Below are positions 7,139 to 15,774 of a stretch of 53,351 bases of DNA, piece after piece. The translations under genes were made by a program, and so were the position numbers. How positions within the stretch are numbered: the stretch's first letter is position 1; each line of letters begins with the position of its first letter. The notes beneath the pieces are model-generated. The model had not been told where the DNA came from, searched no databases, and was given only the letters and a program-made list of their open reading frames with translations. Where the stretch lies: assembly GCA_017470645.1 (NCBI GenBank), contig JAFUYJ010000022.1:1-53351 (forward strand). The letters run 5' to 3'. This DNA is from Clostridia bacterium. GTDB taxonomy: Bacteria; Bacillota; Clostridia; TANB77; CAG-508.

Positions 7139-9736
7139 CTAAACCACAACCAACTCATCACCACTCACATCAACTTTAATCAAAGAACCAGCTTCAACTT
7201 CCCCACTAATAATCCTCTTAGCAACCAAAGTCTCCACATTATTCTTAATAAACCTCTTCAAAGGTCTAGCACCAAAATTCTGATCATACCCATTATCAAC
7301 AATAAATTGTTTAGCCCTATCACTAATTTCAAGTTTAATCTGCTTATCATCTAAACGCTTTTGCAAATCCGCAATCATCAAATCTATTATATTATAAATT
7401 TGATCTTTCATCAAAGGTTTATAATAAACAACTTCATCCAAACGATTCAAGAACTCAGGTCTAAAAGATTGCTTTAACAAAGTATCCACTTGTTTAATAG
7501 TATTCTCATCAATACTTCCATCATCTTTTATTCCTTCTAACAAATAAGATGAACCTAAATTAGACGTTAAAATAATTATCGTATTTTTAAAATCTACAGT
7601 TCTTCCTTGTGAATCAGTAATTCTTCCATCATCCAAAACTTGCAACAATATATTAAATACATCCGGATGAGCCTTTTCAATTTCATCTAATAATATAACT
7701 GAATATGGTTTTCTTCGAACAGCTTCCGTTAATTGTCCACCTTCTTCATACCCAACATACCCTGGAGGAGCTCCAATTAAACGACTAACACTGAATTTTT
7801 CCATATATTCTGACATATCAATTCTAATCATATTATGCTCATCATCAAACAATGCCTCAGCCAAAGCCTTAGCAAGCTCTGTTTTTCCTACACCAGTAGG
7901 TCCCAAGAACAAGAAGGAACCAATTGGCTGATTTGGATTAGCAATTCCAGCACGAGAACGAATTATTGCATCACTTACCTTTCTTACAGCTTCATCTTGT
8001 CCAATAACTCTTTTATGCAAAATATTTTCTAACCCAAGTAACTTTTCTCTTTCACCTTCCATTAATTTGGAAACTGGAATTCCAGTCCAACGACCTATTA
8101 TTTTAGCTATTTCTTCACCAGTAACTTCATTTCTTAAAATACTATTATTTCCTTTTCTTTCCTCAACAATTTTTTCTTGTTCAGCTAATTGTTTTTGTAA
8201 ATCAGGCAACTTAGAATACTTAAGTTCAGCAGCTTTATTTAAATCATAAACTCTTTCTGCAGCTTCAATTTCACCATTTACTTTGTCTAATTCTTCTTTG
8301 ATTTTCTGAACCTTATTTATAGCATCTTTCTCATTTTCCCATTTTGCCTTCATCTCATTGAATTTTTCCTTCATTTCAGCTAATTCCTTCTGAACTTCAA
8401 CAAGATGTGATTTAGATAATTCATCTGTTTCTTTCTTTAAAGCAGCTTCTTCAATTTCATGTTGCATTATCTTTCTTGAAATATCATCTAACTCAGTTGG
8501 CATAGACTCCATTTCAGTTTTTATTAAAGAACAAGCTTCATCTATTAAATCTATTGCTTTATCTGGTAAAAATCTATCTGATATATATCTATGAGAAAGC
8601 ACTGCAGCAGTAATTAAAGCTTGGTCATGAATTTTAACTCCGTGGAATAATTCATAACGTTCCTTTAATCCTCTCAAAATTGAAATTGTATCCTCTACAC
8701 TTGGTTCATCTACTAATACCGGCTGAAAACGTCTTTCCAAAGCTGCATCCTTTTCAATATATTGTCTATATTCATTTAATGTTGTAGCACCAATACAGTG
8801 AAGCTCACCTCTTGCAAGCATTGGTTTTAATAAATTTCCTGCATCCATAGCTCCATCAGTTTTTCCTGCACCAACTATAGTATGAAGCTCATCAATAAAT
8901 AAAATTATTTTTCCTTCACTTTTCTTTATTTCATTTAAGACTGCTTTTAATCTTTCTTCAAATTCACCACGGTATTTAGCACCTGCAATTAACAATCCCA
9001 TATCTAATGAAAATATTTTTCTATTTTTTAGATTATTTGGAACATCGCCATTAACAATTCTAATAGCCAATCCTTCTGCAATTGCAGTTTTACCAACACC
9101 TGGTTCACCAATTAAAACAGGATTATTTTTTGTTTTTCTAGATAGAATTCTGATAACATTCCTAATCTCTGAATCCCTTCCTATAACTGGATCCAATTTA
9201 TTTTGTTTTGCAAGTTCAACTAAATCTTGTCCATATCTATTTAGCACATCATATGTTGATTCAGGGTTTTCACTTGTAACTCTAGTATTTCCCCTTACCT
9301 CTTTAAGTGCTGATAGTACAGTATTTTTATCAATTTGATTGTTTCTAAAAATACCACCTATTCTCGTATTAGCATTGTTTAATAGTCCTAGCAAAATATG
9401 TTCAACAGAAACATATTCATCTTGCATTTTTTTAGCTTCATTCTCAGCTGAAGCTAATGCTTTATCAACATCAGTTGATACATATACTTTGTCTGGTTCT
9501 CTTCCAGAACCTGTTACAGCAGGTAAGGATTTAATAGCATTTTGCAGTTCAGCTTTTAAGTTATCAACCTTAACATTCATCTTCTTTAGCAATTCTGAAA
9601 TAAAACCATTTTGTTGGTTGACCAAAGCCCACAACAAATGCTCCTCCTCAATTTGCATATTTTGATTTTCTAACGCAATAGACTGCGCTTCTTGCAACGC
9701 TTCAATTGATTTTTGCGTAAACTTTTGCATATTCAT
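7139..9736 (-). CDS. clpB: ClpB protein disaggregase
   Basis: Hexameric AAA+ chaperone that extracts and refolds aggregated protein together with DnaK. At 865 residues it is full length. Order: Clp-N repeats (1-145), first AAA+ domain with Walker A GEPGVGKTA at about 207, a long coiled-coil middle domain (about 400-525) that distinguishes ClpB from ClpA/ClpC, second AAA+ domain with GPTGVGKTE at about 610 and the ClpB C-terminal domain. The ATG follows GGAGGG. It is monocistronic, driven by a strong promoter overlapped by a CIRCE-like operator, so heat-shock control by HrcA is expected. Confidence 0.98.
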   Translation of the reverse strand: MNMQKFTQKSIEALQEAQSIALENQNMQIEEEHLLWALVNQQNGFISELLKKMNVKVDNLKAELQNAIKSLPAVTGSGREPDKVYVSTDVDKALASAENEAKKMQDEYVSVEHILLGLLNNANTRIGGIFRNNQIDKNTVLSALKEVRGNTRVTSENPESTYDVLNRYGQDLVELAKQNKLDPVIGRDSEIRNVIRILSRKTKNNPVLIGEPGVGKTAIAEGLAIRIVNGDVPNNLKNRKIFSLDMGLLIAGAKYRGEFEERLKAVLNEIKKSEGKIILFIDELHTIVGAGKTDGAMDAGNLLKPMLARGELHCIGATTLNEYRQYIEKDAALERRFQPVLVDEPSVEDTISILRGLKERYELFHGVKIHDQALITAAVLSHRYISDRFLPDKAIDLIDEACSLIKTEMESMPTELDDISRKIMQHEIEEAALKKETDELSKSHLVEVQKELAEMKEKFNEMKAKWENEKDAINKVQKIKEELDKVNGEIEAAERVYDLNKAAELKYSKLPDLQKQLAEQEKIVEERKGNNSILRNEVTGEEIAKIIGRWTGIPVSKLMEGEREKLLGLENILHKRVIGQDEAVRKVSDAIIRSRAGIANPNQPIGSFLFLGPTGVGKTELAKALAEALFDDEHNMIRIDMSEYMEKFSVSRLIGAPPGYVGYEEGGQLTEAVRRKPYSVILLDEIEKAHPDVFNILLQVLDDGRITDSQGRTVDFKNTIIILTSNLGSSYLLEGIKDDGSIDENTIKQVDTLLKQSFRPEFLNRLDEVVYYKPLMKDQIYNIIDLMIADLQKRLDDKQIKLEISDRAKQFIVDNGYDQNFGARPLKRFIKNNVETLVAKRIISGEVEAGSLIKVDVSGDELVVV

Positions 9737-9798
9737 TTTTATCCCTCCTTATTTGATTCTTTTGGTAAGTGTCCCCAAAAGTTTCTTTCCACTCATCT

Positions 9799-9841
9799 AT
9801 TATAATCCAAAAAATTAGCAGTGTCAAGTGGAGAGTGCTAA
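9799..9841 (-). promoter_or_regulatory. clpB promoter with overlapping CIRCE-like operator
   Basis: On the minus strand, TTGACA (9822-9827), a 17-base spacer and TATAAT (9799-9804) form a consensus sigma-A promoter. The sequence TTAGCACTC-N9-CACTGCTAA at 9815-9841 matches the HrcA operator CIRCE (TTAGCACTC-N9-GAGTGCTAA) at 16 of 18 positions and covers the -35 box, as expected for repression. Confidence 0.88.
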
Positions 9842-9858
9842 TTGTATGAATAACATAA

Positions 9859-9889
9859 AAACTACTTTAAATTCAATTTAAAGTAGTTT
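9859..9889 (-). terminator. Terminator downstream of the gene at 9909-11216
   Basis: AAACTACTTTAAATT at 9859-9873 pairs perfectly with 9875-9889. On the minus strand the stem is followed by a run of T. It separates the unidentified gene from the clpB promoter. Confidence 0.75.
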
Positions 9890-9908
9890 TTTGTTAAACA
9901 AATATTCA

Positions 9909-11216
9909 TTATATAGCCATTTCTTTATCTTCTGCAGCTTTTGCAGGATTTACAGTTACACTTATTTTGCTGCGAGCAATATCATACTTTTGCATTCTCA
10001 TATTTTTTCTTAATTCCCCAAGTGATATTTTGTAAAAATCCTCTTTTGAAATATCTTCATCTTTCTCTTTATATGCTTTGTATAAGTTATCTTCTATATT
10101 TGGTATTAAACTGTCTAATCCTAATTTTTTCATTTCAGGTGATATCTTTTTGTCCATAAAATCTGATATACTTAATGTTAAACCAGAGCCTTGTCCTTTT
10201 AATAACTCGCGAGTTAAGCTGTTTACGATATTATTTTTTATTGTATATTTCTCTAACTCACTATTTATAAATTTATATTTAATTAAGTGAATATTAGCTT
10301 CTTGTAATTTCTTTTCTTGTCTTTCTCTTTCTAATTCTTCCAATTTTTCTTGTTTTCTTTCAGGTTTGAACATACCTCTAATGCGAGCAAAAAAGTTTTT
10401 TACTTTGCTTGTTGGAGCAAGCTCCACTCTAGATTCAAAATCCTCTTGTACTTCTCTTACAAAATTTAAATTTTCTGAACAGTCCTTAAACTCTGTTATT
10501 CCCTCCTCAAATCTGCCTAATAAATCTGATACAACAGATTGCACTAAGAATGACTTCATGTTGAATTCTATTCCAACAGTTCTAAACTGTTTTATTACTT
10601 CATGAGTTAATTTATCATGTAATGTTGTTACTATATTTGGAAGATTCTCTTCTTTTGCATTTATTCTTTCGAATTTCTTAATTAATTCTAAAGATTCTTT
10701 TATTTTTCCCTGCATTGTATTAATTCTATCGAAAAGCATTCTTTCCAATCTATAATCTTTTTTATCTTGTGCGTGTTGTTTAATTTTTTCTTGTTCTGTT
10801 TTTTCTGCTGGCTTGTCTTCTTGAATAACGTTCTCTTGTTGGACAGTTTGAGCATCATTTTCAATATTATTATTATCTATTTTTTGTATTTTACTTTTGT
10901 TTATTTCAAATTGAGCATCTTCATTATTTGGTTCATTTATTTCTTCAATTGGGGTTTGTTGCACAGTAGACTTTTCAGAATTAGAATTTTGTTCTGTTTG
11001 TGCTATAGATTCTGTAGAATTTTCTAAATTAGATTTTTCAACATTAATTTCTTCTTTTATTTCTTTTGTATTATCGTTTTCTCCTTGTTGCAAGAATTCA
11101 CTTAAGAATACTATTCTTTGTGTTGCTTGCATATCTATTACATTATCATTGTTTTCAATGTTTTTTGTATTTTTTATATTCTCATTTATATTATTTACGT
11201 TTTCATTTGTTCCCAT
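9909..11216 (-). CDS. Conserved-looking protein of unknown function, coiled-coil rich
   Basis: I do not recognise this family. The preferred start is the ATG giving MGTNENVNN, spaced from GAGG, so about 435 residues. The N-terminal third is low-complexity, rich in Asn, Glu, Gln and Lys and probably disordered. From about residue 150 onward there are amphipathic helices (RLERMLFDRINTMQGKIKE; ITEFKDCSENLNFVREVQED) and a basic segment FFARIRGMFKPERKQEKLEE. There is no signal peptide or membrane segment, so it is probably cytoplasmic. It has its own terminator. Confidence 0.75.
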   Translation of the reverse strand: MGTNENVNNINENIKNTKNIENNDNVIDMQATQRIVFLSEFLQQGENDNTKEIKEEINVEKSNLENSTESIAQTEQNSNSEKSTVQQTPIEEINEPNNEDAQFEINKSKIQKIDNNNIENDAQTVQQENVIQEDKPAEKTEQEKIKQHAQDKKDYRLERMLFDRINTMQGKIKESLELIKKFERINAKEENLPNIVTTLHDKLTHEVIKQFRTVGIEFNMKSFLVQSVVSDLLGRFEEGITEFKDCSENLNFVREVQEDFESRVELAPTSKVKNFFARIRGMFKPERKQEKLEELERERQEKKLQEANIHLIKYKFINSELEKYTIKNNIVNSLTRELLKGQGSGLTLSISDFMDKKISPEMKKLGLDSLIPNIEDNLYKAYKEKDEDISKEDFYKISLGELRKNMRMQKYDIARSKISVTVNPAKAAEDKEMAI

Positions 11217-11360
11217 ACTCATAACCTCTTCTCTACTAGTTATTTTATATAATACATTATACAAACATTTATTGAGTTTTGTCTATAGAATTTTGAATAT
11301 TTTTTTATATTTTTTTTACTTTTTTCTTTAAAATTCGACATATTTTTATTCTAAACAAGA

Positions 11361-11388
11361 AATAATCCCTACATTCGTAGGGATTATT
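11361..11388 (-). terminator. Terminator downstream of the gene at 11392-11736
   Basis: AATAATCCCTAC (11361-11372) pairs perfectly with GTAGGGATTATT (11377-11388) with a 4-nt loop. It starts 4 bases beyond the stop of the upstream minus-strand gene and is followed by a T-rich stretch. Confidence 0.75.
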
Positions 11389-11391
11389 CGT

Positions 11392-11736
11392 TTAATTTAA
11401 ATCTTTCCTAGTCAGGATTTTACCTTTTGGCAATTCCTTGGCAAGTTTAACTTTGCCCGAGGAGAGCAGATCTTCCATAAATGAATCTTTCTCGTCTGCA
11501 GTTGCAAAAACGATTCTGTTAGAGCAATAGCGTAAATGGCATTTGTAGAATGTTACTACTTTAATACTCATCGGCTTATACGCTCGTGCAAGTTTCATAA
11601 TGAAGTCCTGCTCATGCTCAGTTTTATCTTGCTGTTTTTCAAACAATTCATCATTCCGAGCATCATCAGTATTGATAACAACCGCATATTTATCAGTGCA
11701 ATCATTATCCAAGAATCTAGAAGATACTTGTATCAT
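11392..11736 (-). CDS. Protein of unknown function with foreign-looking codon use and one sense CGG
   Basis: A 114-residue protein of no family I recognise. It has a good AGGAGGAAAGG site before the ATG and is mixed-charge, with Cys-containing FYKCHLRYCSNR in the middle and no membrane segment. Its codons (CTC, TCC, CTG, CCG, GCG, ATC) are richer in G+C than its neighbours', hinting at transfer. Codon 27 is CGG (GAT-GCT-CGG-AAT) and the unshifted frame stays open for 87 more codons, whereas a +1 shift would end about 20 codons later. It is therefore the one clear exception to the CGG recoding pattern in this window. Confidence 0.65.
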   Translation of the reverse strand: MIQVSSRFLDNDCTDKYAVVINTDDARNDELFEKQQDKTEHEQDFIMKLARAYKPMSIKVVTFYKCHLRYCSNRIVFATADEKDSFMEDLLSSGKVKLAKELPKGKILTRKDLN

Positions 11737-11898
11737 TTTCCTTTCCTCCTAAAATATTTTAAGGATATTATAAGCATAACTGCCTATGCTTAATATATAA
11801 AACAGGCATTTTAACCTGGGATTTTTATCACCCCTTAATTATAACATATTTTAAAAAAGTAAACAAGTTTTCAATTATTAAATAATTTATAATTACAC

Positions 11899-11943
11899 TT
11901 TTCAATTAATACAAATTGTATTATAATGTATACAACCGTTGTA
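11899..11943 (+). promoter_or_regulatory. Promoter and dyad operators upstream of the GH30 gene
   Basis: TTTTCA (11899-11904), a 17-base spacer and TATAAT (11922-11927) form a promoter on the plus strand. Two short dyads lie in and after it: TACAAATTGTA (11910-11920) and TACAACCGTTGTA (11931-11943). The repeated TACAA/TTGTA half-sites suggest a repressor binding here, as expected for a sugar-responsive gene; the regulator is not in this window. Confidence 0.55.
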
Positions 11944-11993
11944 ATTATATACTGTTTTATGCTTTATATAAAACGTGGAAAGGAATGTAGAAT

Positions 11994-13298
11994 ATGAATA
12001 TAACAAAATACGAAACAAATAAAAATAAAAACTATTATTTTCATGAGAGCAAAATAAAATCAAGGAAAAATTGGTTTTTTATTGATAGATTAGTTGTAAA
12101 TGTTTACCCAGACATGACATACCAACAATTTCTAGGTTTTGGAGCATGCATCACAGAATCATCTGCTTATTGTTATAGCCTACTATCTGAAGAAAAAAAG
12201 AAAGAATTCATGCAAGATATGTTTGGTAATATAAATTATTCACTATGTAGATTACCTATTGGAAGTTGCGATTTTTCTTTAAATAGTTATTCATATGCTA
12301 AGAAACATGATCTATCTGATTTCAACATAGAAAGAGATAAAAAATACATTATTCCATTTATTCAAGATGCTTTAAAAGTTAATCCAAATTTACGTTTTTT
12401 AGCATCTCCATGGAGTCCTCCTAGGTTTATGAAAAACACTAAGCTTCTAATTTTAGGAGGAAAACTATTAAACAAATATAAACAAACATATGCAGATTAC
12501 TTTGTTAAATACTTAAATAGTTATAAAGAACTTGGTATTAATGTAGATTATGTTACAATTCAAAATGAGACTAATGGTATGCCTATTTGGGAATCTTGCT
12601 TATATAATGCGAAGGATGAAGTAGATTTTTTAGTTAATTATTTATATCCTACTTTTGAAAAGAACAGAATAAAAACTAAAATTCTTGTTTACGATCATAA
12701 CAAAGAAAAGCTATTTAATAGAGCAGTAGCCGAATTTAGTAATCCAGAAGCCAATAAGGCTGCTAGTGGTATTGCATTTCACTGGTATTCAGGAAATCAC
12801 TTTGAAAACATTAGTCTTTGTAGGGAAAAATTTCCAGACAAGCTATTGTTCCATACAGAAGGCTGCTTCAGTTTTGATCAAAATAATTCTTTTCCAAATC
12901 AATATGCTCATGACATAATTGAAGATTTAAATGCTGGTGTAAATGGATATATAGATTGGAACATTCTTTTAGATAGTAAAGGTGGTCCAAATCACAAGAA
13001 AAACTATTGCAATAGCCCCGTTATGCTAACATCTGATAACTCTGATTACAATAAATCTTTAACATATTACTATATAGGTCATTTCAGTAAATTCATTATG
13101 CCAGGAGCAGTAAGAATAGCTCATAGCAAATACTTAAGTGATTTAAGAGTAACTGCATTTAAAAATCCAGATAATAGCTTAGCTATAGTGTTATTTAATG
13201 GAGCAGGTTACAATATTGATTTTAATCTTTGTATTGGAGGACGAAGAATAAAAGACACAATTGAAAAAGAATCTATGATTACGTATATTATAAAATAA
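11994..13298 (+). CDS. Glycoside hydrolase family 30 enzyme (glucosylceramidase-like)
   Basis: A 434-residue retaining glycosidase with a (beta/alpha)8 barrel and a C-terminal beta side domain. The family N-terminus is visible as QQFLGFGACITESSAY, followed by SLCRLPIGSCDFSLNSYSY and FLASPWSPPRFMK. The predicted acid/base is Glu192 in VTIQNETNG and the nucleophile Glu289 in LLFHTEGC. There is no signal peptide, so it should act in the cytoplasm on imported oligosaccharides or glycosides. GGAAAGGA precedes the ATG. It stands alone on the plus strand with its own promoter and a shared terminator. Substrate specificity cannot be read from sequence. Confidence 0.9.
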   Translation: MNITKYETNKNKNYYFHESKIKSRKNWFFIDRLVVNVYPDMTYQQFLGFGACITESSAYCYSLLSEEKKKEFMQDMFGNINYSLCRLPIGSCDFSLNSYSYAKKHDLSDFNIERDKKYIIPFIQDALKVNPNLRFLASPWSPPRFMKNTKLLILGGKLLNKYKQTYADYFVKYLNSYKELGINVDYVTIQNETNGMPIWESCLYNAKDEVDFLVNYLYPTFEKNRIKTKILVYDHNKEKLFNRAVAEFSNPEANKAASGIAFHWYSGNHFENISLCREKFPDKLLFHTEGCFSFDQNNSFPNQYAHDIIEDLNAGVNGYIDWNILLDSKGGPNHKKNYCNSPVMLTSDNSDYNKSLTYYYIGHFSKFIMPGAVRIAHSKYLSDLRVTAFKNPDNSLAIVLFNGAGYNIDFNLCIGGRRIKDTIEKESMITYIIK

Positions 13299-13304
13299 CC
13301 AATA

Positions 13305-13352
13305 AAACTGTTTTATGAATTTGACTATACTCGTAATTCATAAAACAGTTTT
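13305..13352. terminator. Bidirectional terminator between GH30 and the rRNA methyltransferase
   Basis: AAACTGTTTTATGAATT at 13305-13321 pairs with the reverse complement ending at 13352, giving a stem of about 17 bp followed by a T run on the plus strand. The minus-strand gene ends just beyond it, so it probably serves both. Confidence 0.85.
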
Positions 13353-13362
13353 TTTACTTGTA

Positions 13363-14277
13363 TTAACCAATTTTTCTAATCTTTGCAACAAAAAAACCTT
13401 CATATAACTCATTTGGGCATATACACAATGTTCCCGGTATTTTTACTGGTAACAATGGTAAACATTCCATTCCAGCAAATTCAATTGGAACTATTTCTGC
13501 CTTAGCATTGTTTAAAGCTTTTGTTACTATTTCTTCATTTTCAAGTGATAATATTGAACAAGTTGAATATATTAATTCTTTCCCCGGCTTCAAAATTTTC
13601 AATGCCTTCTTTAGTAATTCAAATTGTATCTTAGCCGATTTTTCAACCAATCTTTTTGAAAAATATTTAAAAGAATCCTCCTCTTTCAAACTTAAAGTTC
13701 CACTCCCGCTACATGGAGCATCTAAGAGAATTCTATCAAACGCAAAAAAATCATCAATATTTCTTGCATCTTTTTGCATAATAAATACAGAATTTGCTCC
13801 CTGTTTTTCAATATTATATTTTAACCTCTCTGCACGAATTTTATTAAATTCACACGCTGTAATGTTAGCATTATTTGAAGTCAGAGCTGCAACTTGTGTT
13901 GTTTTGCCTCCTGGAGCAGCTGCCATATCTAATATATCTTCATTATGCTCAGGATTCATAATAATTGGAGGCAACATAGATGATAAACTTTGTAAATAAA
14001 TTTCTCCGTTCTTATATATATCTAATTCCTGCAAATCTTTTTCTGTTTTGTTTTTAATTACTAACGCTAAATTACTCCATGTAACATTTTCAAACTTTAC
14101 CCCATTGTCTAATAATACTTTTTCTATACTATCTTTATTAGATTTTAATGTATTAATTCTTAAAGTTACATATCTTTTTGTATTATAACCATTGTATATT
14201 TTTTCCACTATTTTTTCATCATACTGAGACATTAAAGCATCTCTCAAAAATTGCTCATTTTCTATCAAATTTTCCAC
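13363..14277 (-). CDS. RsmB/NOL1/NOP2/Sun-family RNA cytosine-C5 methyltransferase
   Basis: An S-adenosylmethionine-dependent RNA m5C methyltransferase of 304 residues. A short N-terminal RNA-binding portion (RYVTLRINTLKSN) precedes the Rossmann domain with the SAM motif DMAAAPGGKTTQ. Both family cysteines are present: Cys189 in LLDAPCSGSGT and Cys240 in LIYSTCSI. It lacks the NusB-like N-terminal domain of RsmB proper and the C-terminal PUA-like extension of RsmF, so the target (16S, 23S or tRNA) is not clear. Confidence 0.9.
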   Translation of the reverse strand: MENLIENEQFLRDALMSQYDEKIVEKIYNGYNTKRYVTLRINTLKSNKDSIEKVLLDNGVKFENVTWSNLALVIKNKTEKDLQELDIYKNGEIYLQSLSSMLPPIIMNPEHNEDILDMAAAPGGKTTQVAALTSNNANITACEFNKIRAERLKYNIEKQGANSVFIMQKDARNIDDFFAFDRILLDAPCSGSGTLSLKEEDSFKYFSKRLVEKSAKIQFELLKKALKILKPGKELIYSTCSILSLENEEIVTKALNNAKAEIVPIEFAGMECLPLLPVKIPGTLCICPNELYEGFFVAKIRKIG

Positions 14278-14329
14278 AGTTTATTCCCTCCATGTGAACT
14301 AATTGCTTAATATATAAGAGAGTAGCAAG

Positions 14330-14554
14330 CTACTCTCCAACTTTTTCATTTAATATTTCTTTTAGTTTTAAAACCTCTTCTTTAGATAATGCAATACCTT
14401 TGCCTATTTTTTCATGGTTTTCTGACCAATTTCTTAGATCATATTTTGGTTCTCTCTCATTCCAACTAACCAAGTTTAGCTCTGTTCTCCATCCCTTGGC
14501 TGATTCAGACAATACTCCTATTTCTTCTACTATTTCAAATTTGATTTCGTTCAT
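14330..14554 (-). CDS. YdbC/PC4-family single-stranded-nucleic-acid-binding protein
   Basis: A small protein with the bacterial PC4/YdbC pattern: KFEIVEEIGVLSE, then GWRTELNLVSWN and PKYDLRNWSENHEKIGKGI. Family members bind single-stranded DNA and are linked to replication or transcription, but the precise role is not known. The upstream in-frame ATG (14560) is one base from the AGGGGGA site, so the second ATG is the better start, giving 74 residues. Confidence 0.82.
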   Translation of the reverse strand: MNEIKFEIVEEIGVLSESAKGWRTELNLVSWNEREPKYDLRNWSENHEKIGKGIALSKEEVLKLKEILNEKVGE

Positions 14555-14666
14555 TTCCATTCCCCCTAAATTCCGACGCTTTTAACTTAATCTGATATTA
14601 ACATATTATTTACAAATTATCAATATTTTTTACTTCTTTTTTGTAATATATACACTGAATTATACC

Positions 14667-15239
14667 CTACTTATTCTTTGTTAAATAATACTTAATAATA
14701 AGTATAAAAATAGCCGCAACTATTACCAATGTCAAATTATTATATAATAACATCAAAAATTTCCCAATATACGGAATTTTACCAACATACTTACCTTCTA
14801 ACGTTTCAATCTCTACTAACTCACTATCTGCTACATTATTATTATCGCCCTTAGTCTGAAACATTATTTTTCCATTTACTTCCATTTGTTTAATTATTCT
14901 ATGTACAATTACAGTTGAATCCCTTCTAAAAGCAATGATATCATCTACTTTCACATCATTGGTCTCGTTAATAATTACAACATCACCTATTTGAATTTTA
15001 GGAATCATACTGCCCGATATGATAACAAAGGCTTTCTTTCCAGCGACTGAAGGTGTTTTACTTGGATTTCTTACAGATTGAAAAATTAGAAAAGCATTTA
15101 CGAAAATAACTAAGAAAATTATAATATACTCAATTATATTTTTTACTTTCTTATATTTTTTTTTAGTGACTGAATTTTCCTTTTTGTTGTTATTATTTAC
15201 TTTTTCTTCATTATTGATTTGTTTATTCTCATTATTCAT
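14667..15239 (-). CDS. SipW-type signal peptidase I
   Basis: A 190-residue ER/archaeal-type (S26B) signal peptidase. A polar, Asn/Lys-rich cytoplasmic start is followed by a membrane segment (about 33-53), the catalytic serine motif VIISGSMIPKIQIGDVV, the catalytic histidine in VIVHRII and the aspartate region TKGDNNN, then a C-terminal membrane helix. This subtype usually processes special exported substrates rather than bulk preproteins. Its start overlaps the end of the upstream signal-peptidase-like gene by 8 bases, indicating coupling. Large surface proteins encoded nearby are plausible but unproven clients. Confidence 0.87.
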   Translation of the reverse strand: MNNENKQINNEEKVNNNNKKENSVTKKKYKKVKNIIEYIIIFLVIFVNAFLIFQSVRNPSKTPSVAGKKAFVIISGSMIPKIQIGDVVIINETNDVKVDDIIAFRRDSTVIVHRIIKQMEVNGKIMFQTKGDNNNVADSELVEIETLEGKYVGKIPYIGKFLMLLYNNLTLVIVAAIFILIIKYYLTKNK

Positions 15240-15750
15240 TATATTTTTCCTCTTCCTTGTTTTGGGTTATTTTTTTTATAATAATTACCACACAAAGTGC
15301 TATCATTAACATATTCAATATTCCCAGAGGTGTCTTCATAAACATTGCTATATTACCTAATCCTCTAATTTTAAATAAGACTTTTCCAACTACTTCTCCA
15401 TTTTGTTGGTCACTTATATCAGCGTTTTTTATGTACGTTCGATTATTTTTCTTATAAATAATTCTATCATTTTCTTTAACTCTTTCAGGTTTTATCTTTC
15501 TAGCAACTACTAAATCACCGGCATTTGAGCTGGTTTCCACTGATTCAGAAGACATTATATAAAATCTTAAATTAAAAAATCCCATTTTATCGCCATGGCT
15601 TAATGAATTAATACCTAATATAAAGTATATGAAAATAATAATTAGTAATACAGCTATACATATATCTTTTACTTTTTCGACTTTTGAATTCTGACTTCCT
15701 ATTTCATTTTTTTTAATTTTATTTGAAGTTTCAGGACTATTTTCGTTCAT
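15232..15750 (-). CDS. Signal-peptidase-like membrane protein lacking catalytic residues
   Basis: A 172-residue paralogue-like partner of the SipW gene downstream. It has the same layout: polar N-terminus, membrane segment (about 30-48), an S26-like beta core and a C-terminal membrane helix. The segment IMSSESVETSSNAGDLVVARK corresponds to the SGSM motif, but the serine context is changed and the expected HR motif reads YIKNAD, so it is probably inactive. It may act as a subunit or regulator of the active enzyme. AAGGAGGA precedes the ATG, and the 8-base overlap with SipW supports joint function. Confidence 0.7.
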   Translation of the reverse strand: MNENSPETSNKIKKNEIGSQNSKVEKVKDICIAVLLIIIFIYFILGINSLSHGDKMGFFNLRFYIMSSESVETSSNAGDLVVARKIKPERVKENDRIIYKKNNRTYIKNADISDQQNGEVVGKVLFKIRGLGNIAMFMKTPLGILNMLMIALCVVIIIKKITQNKEEEKYNE

Positions 15751-15774
15751 ATAATTCCTCCTTAAAATTCCAAT

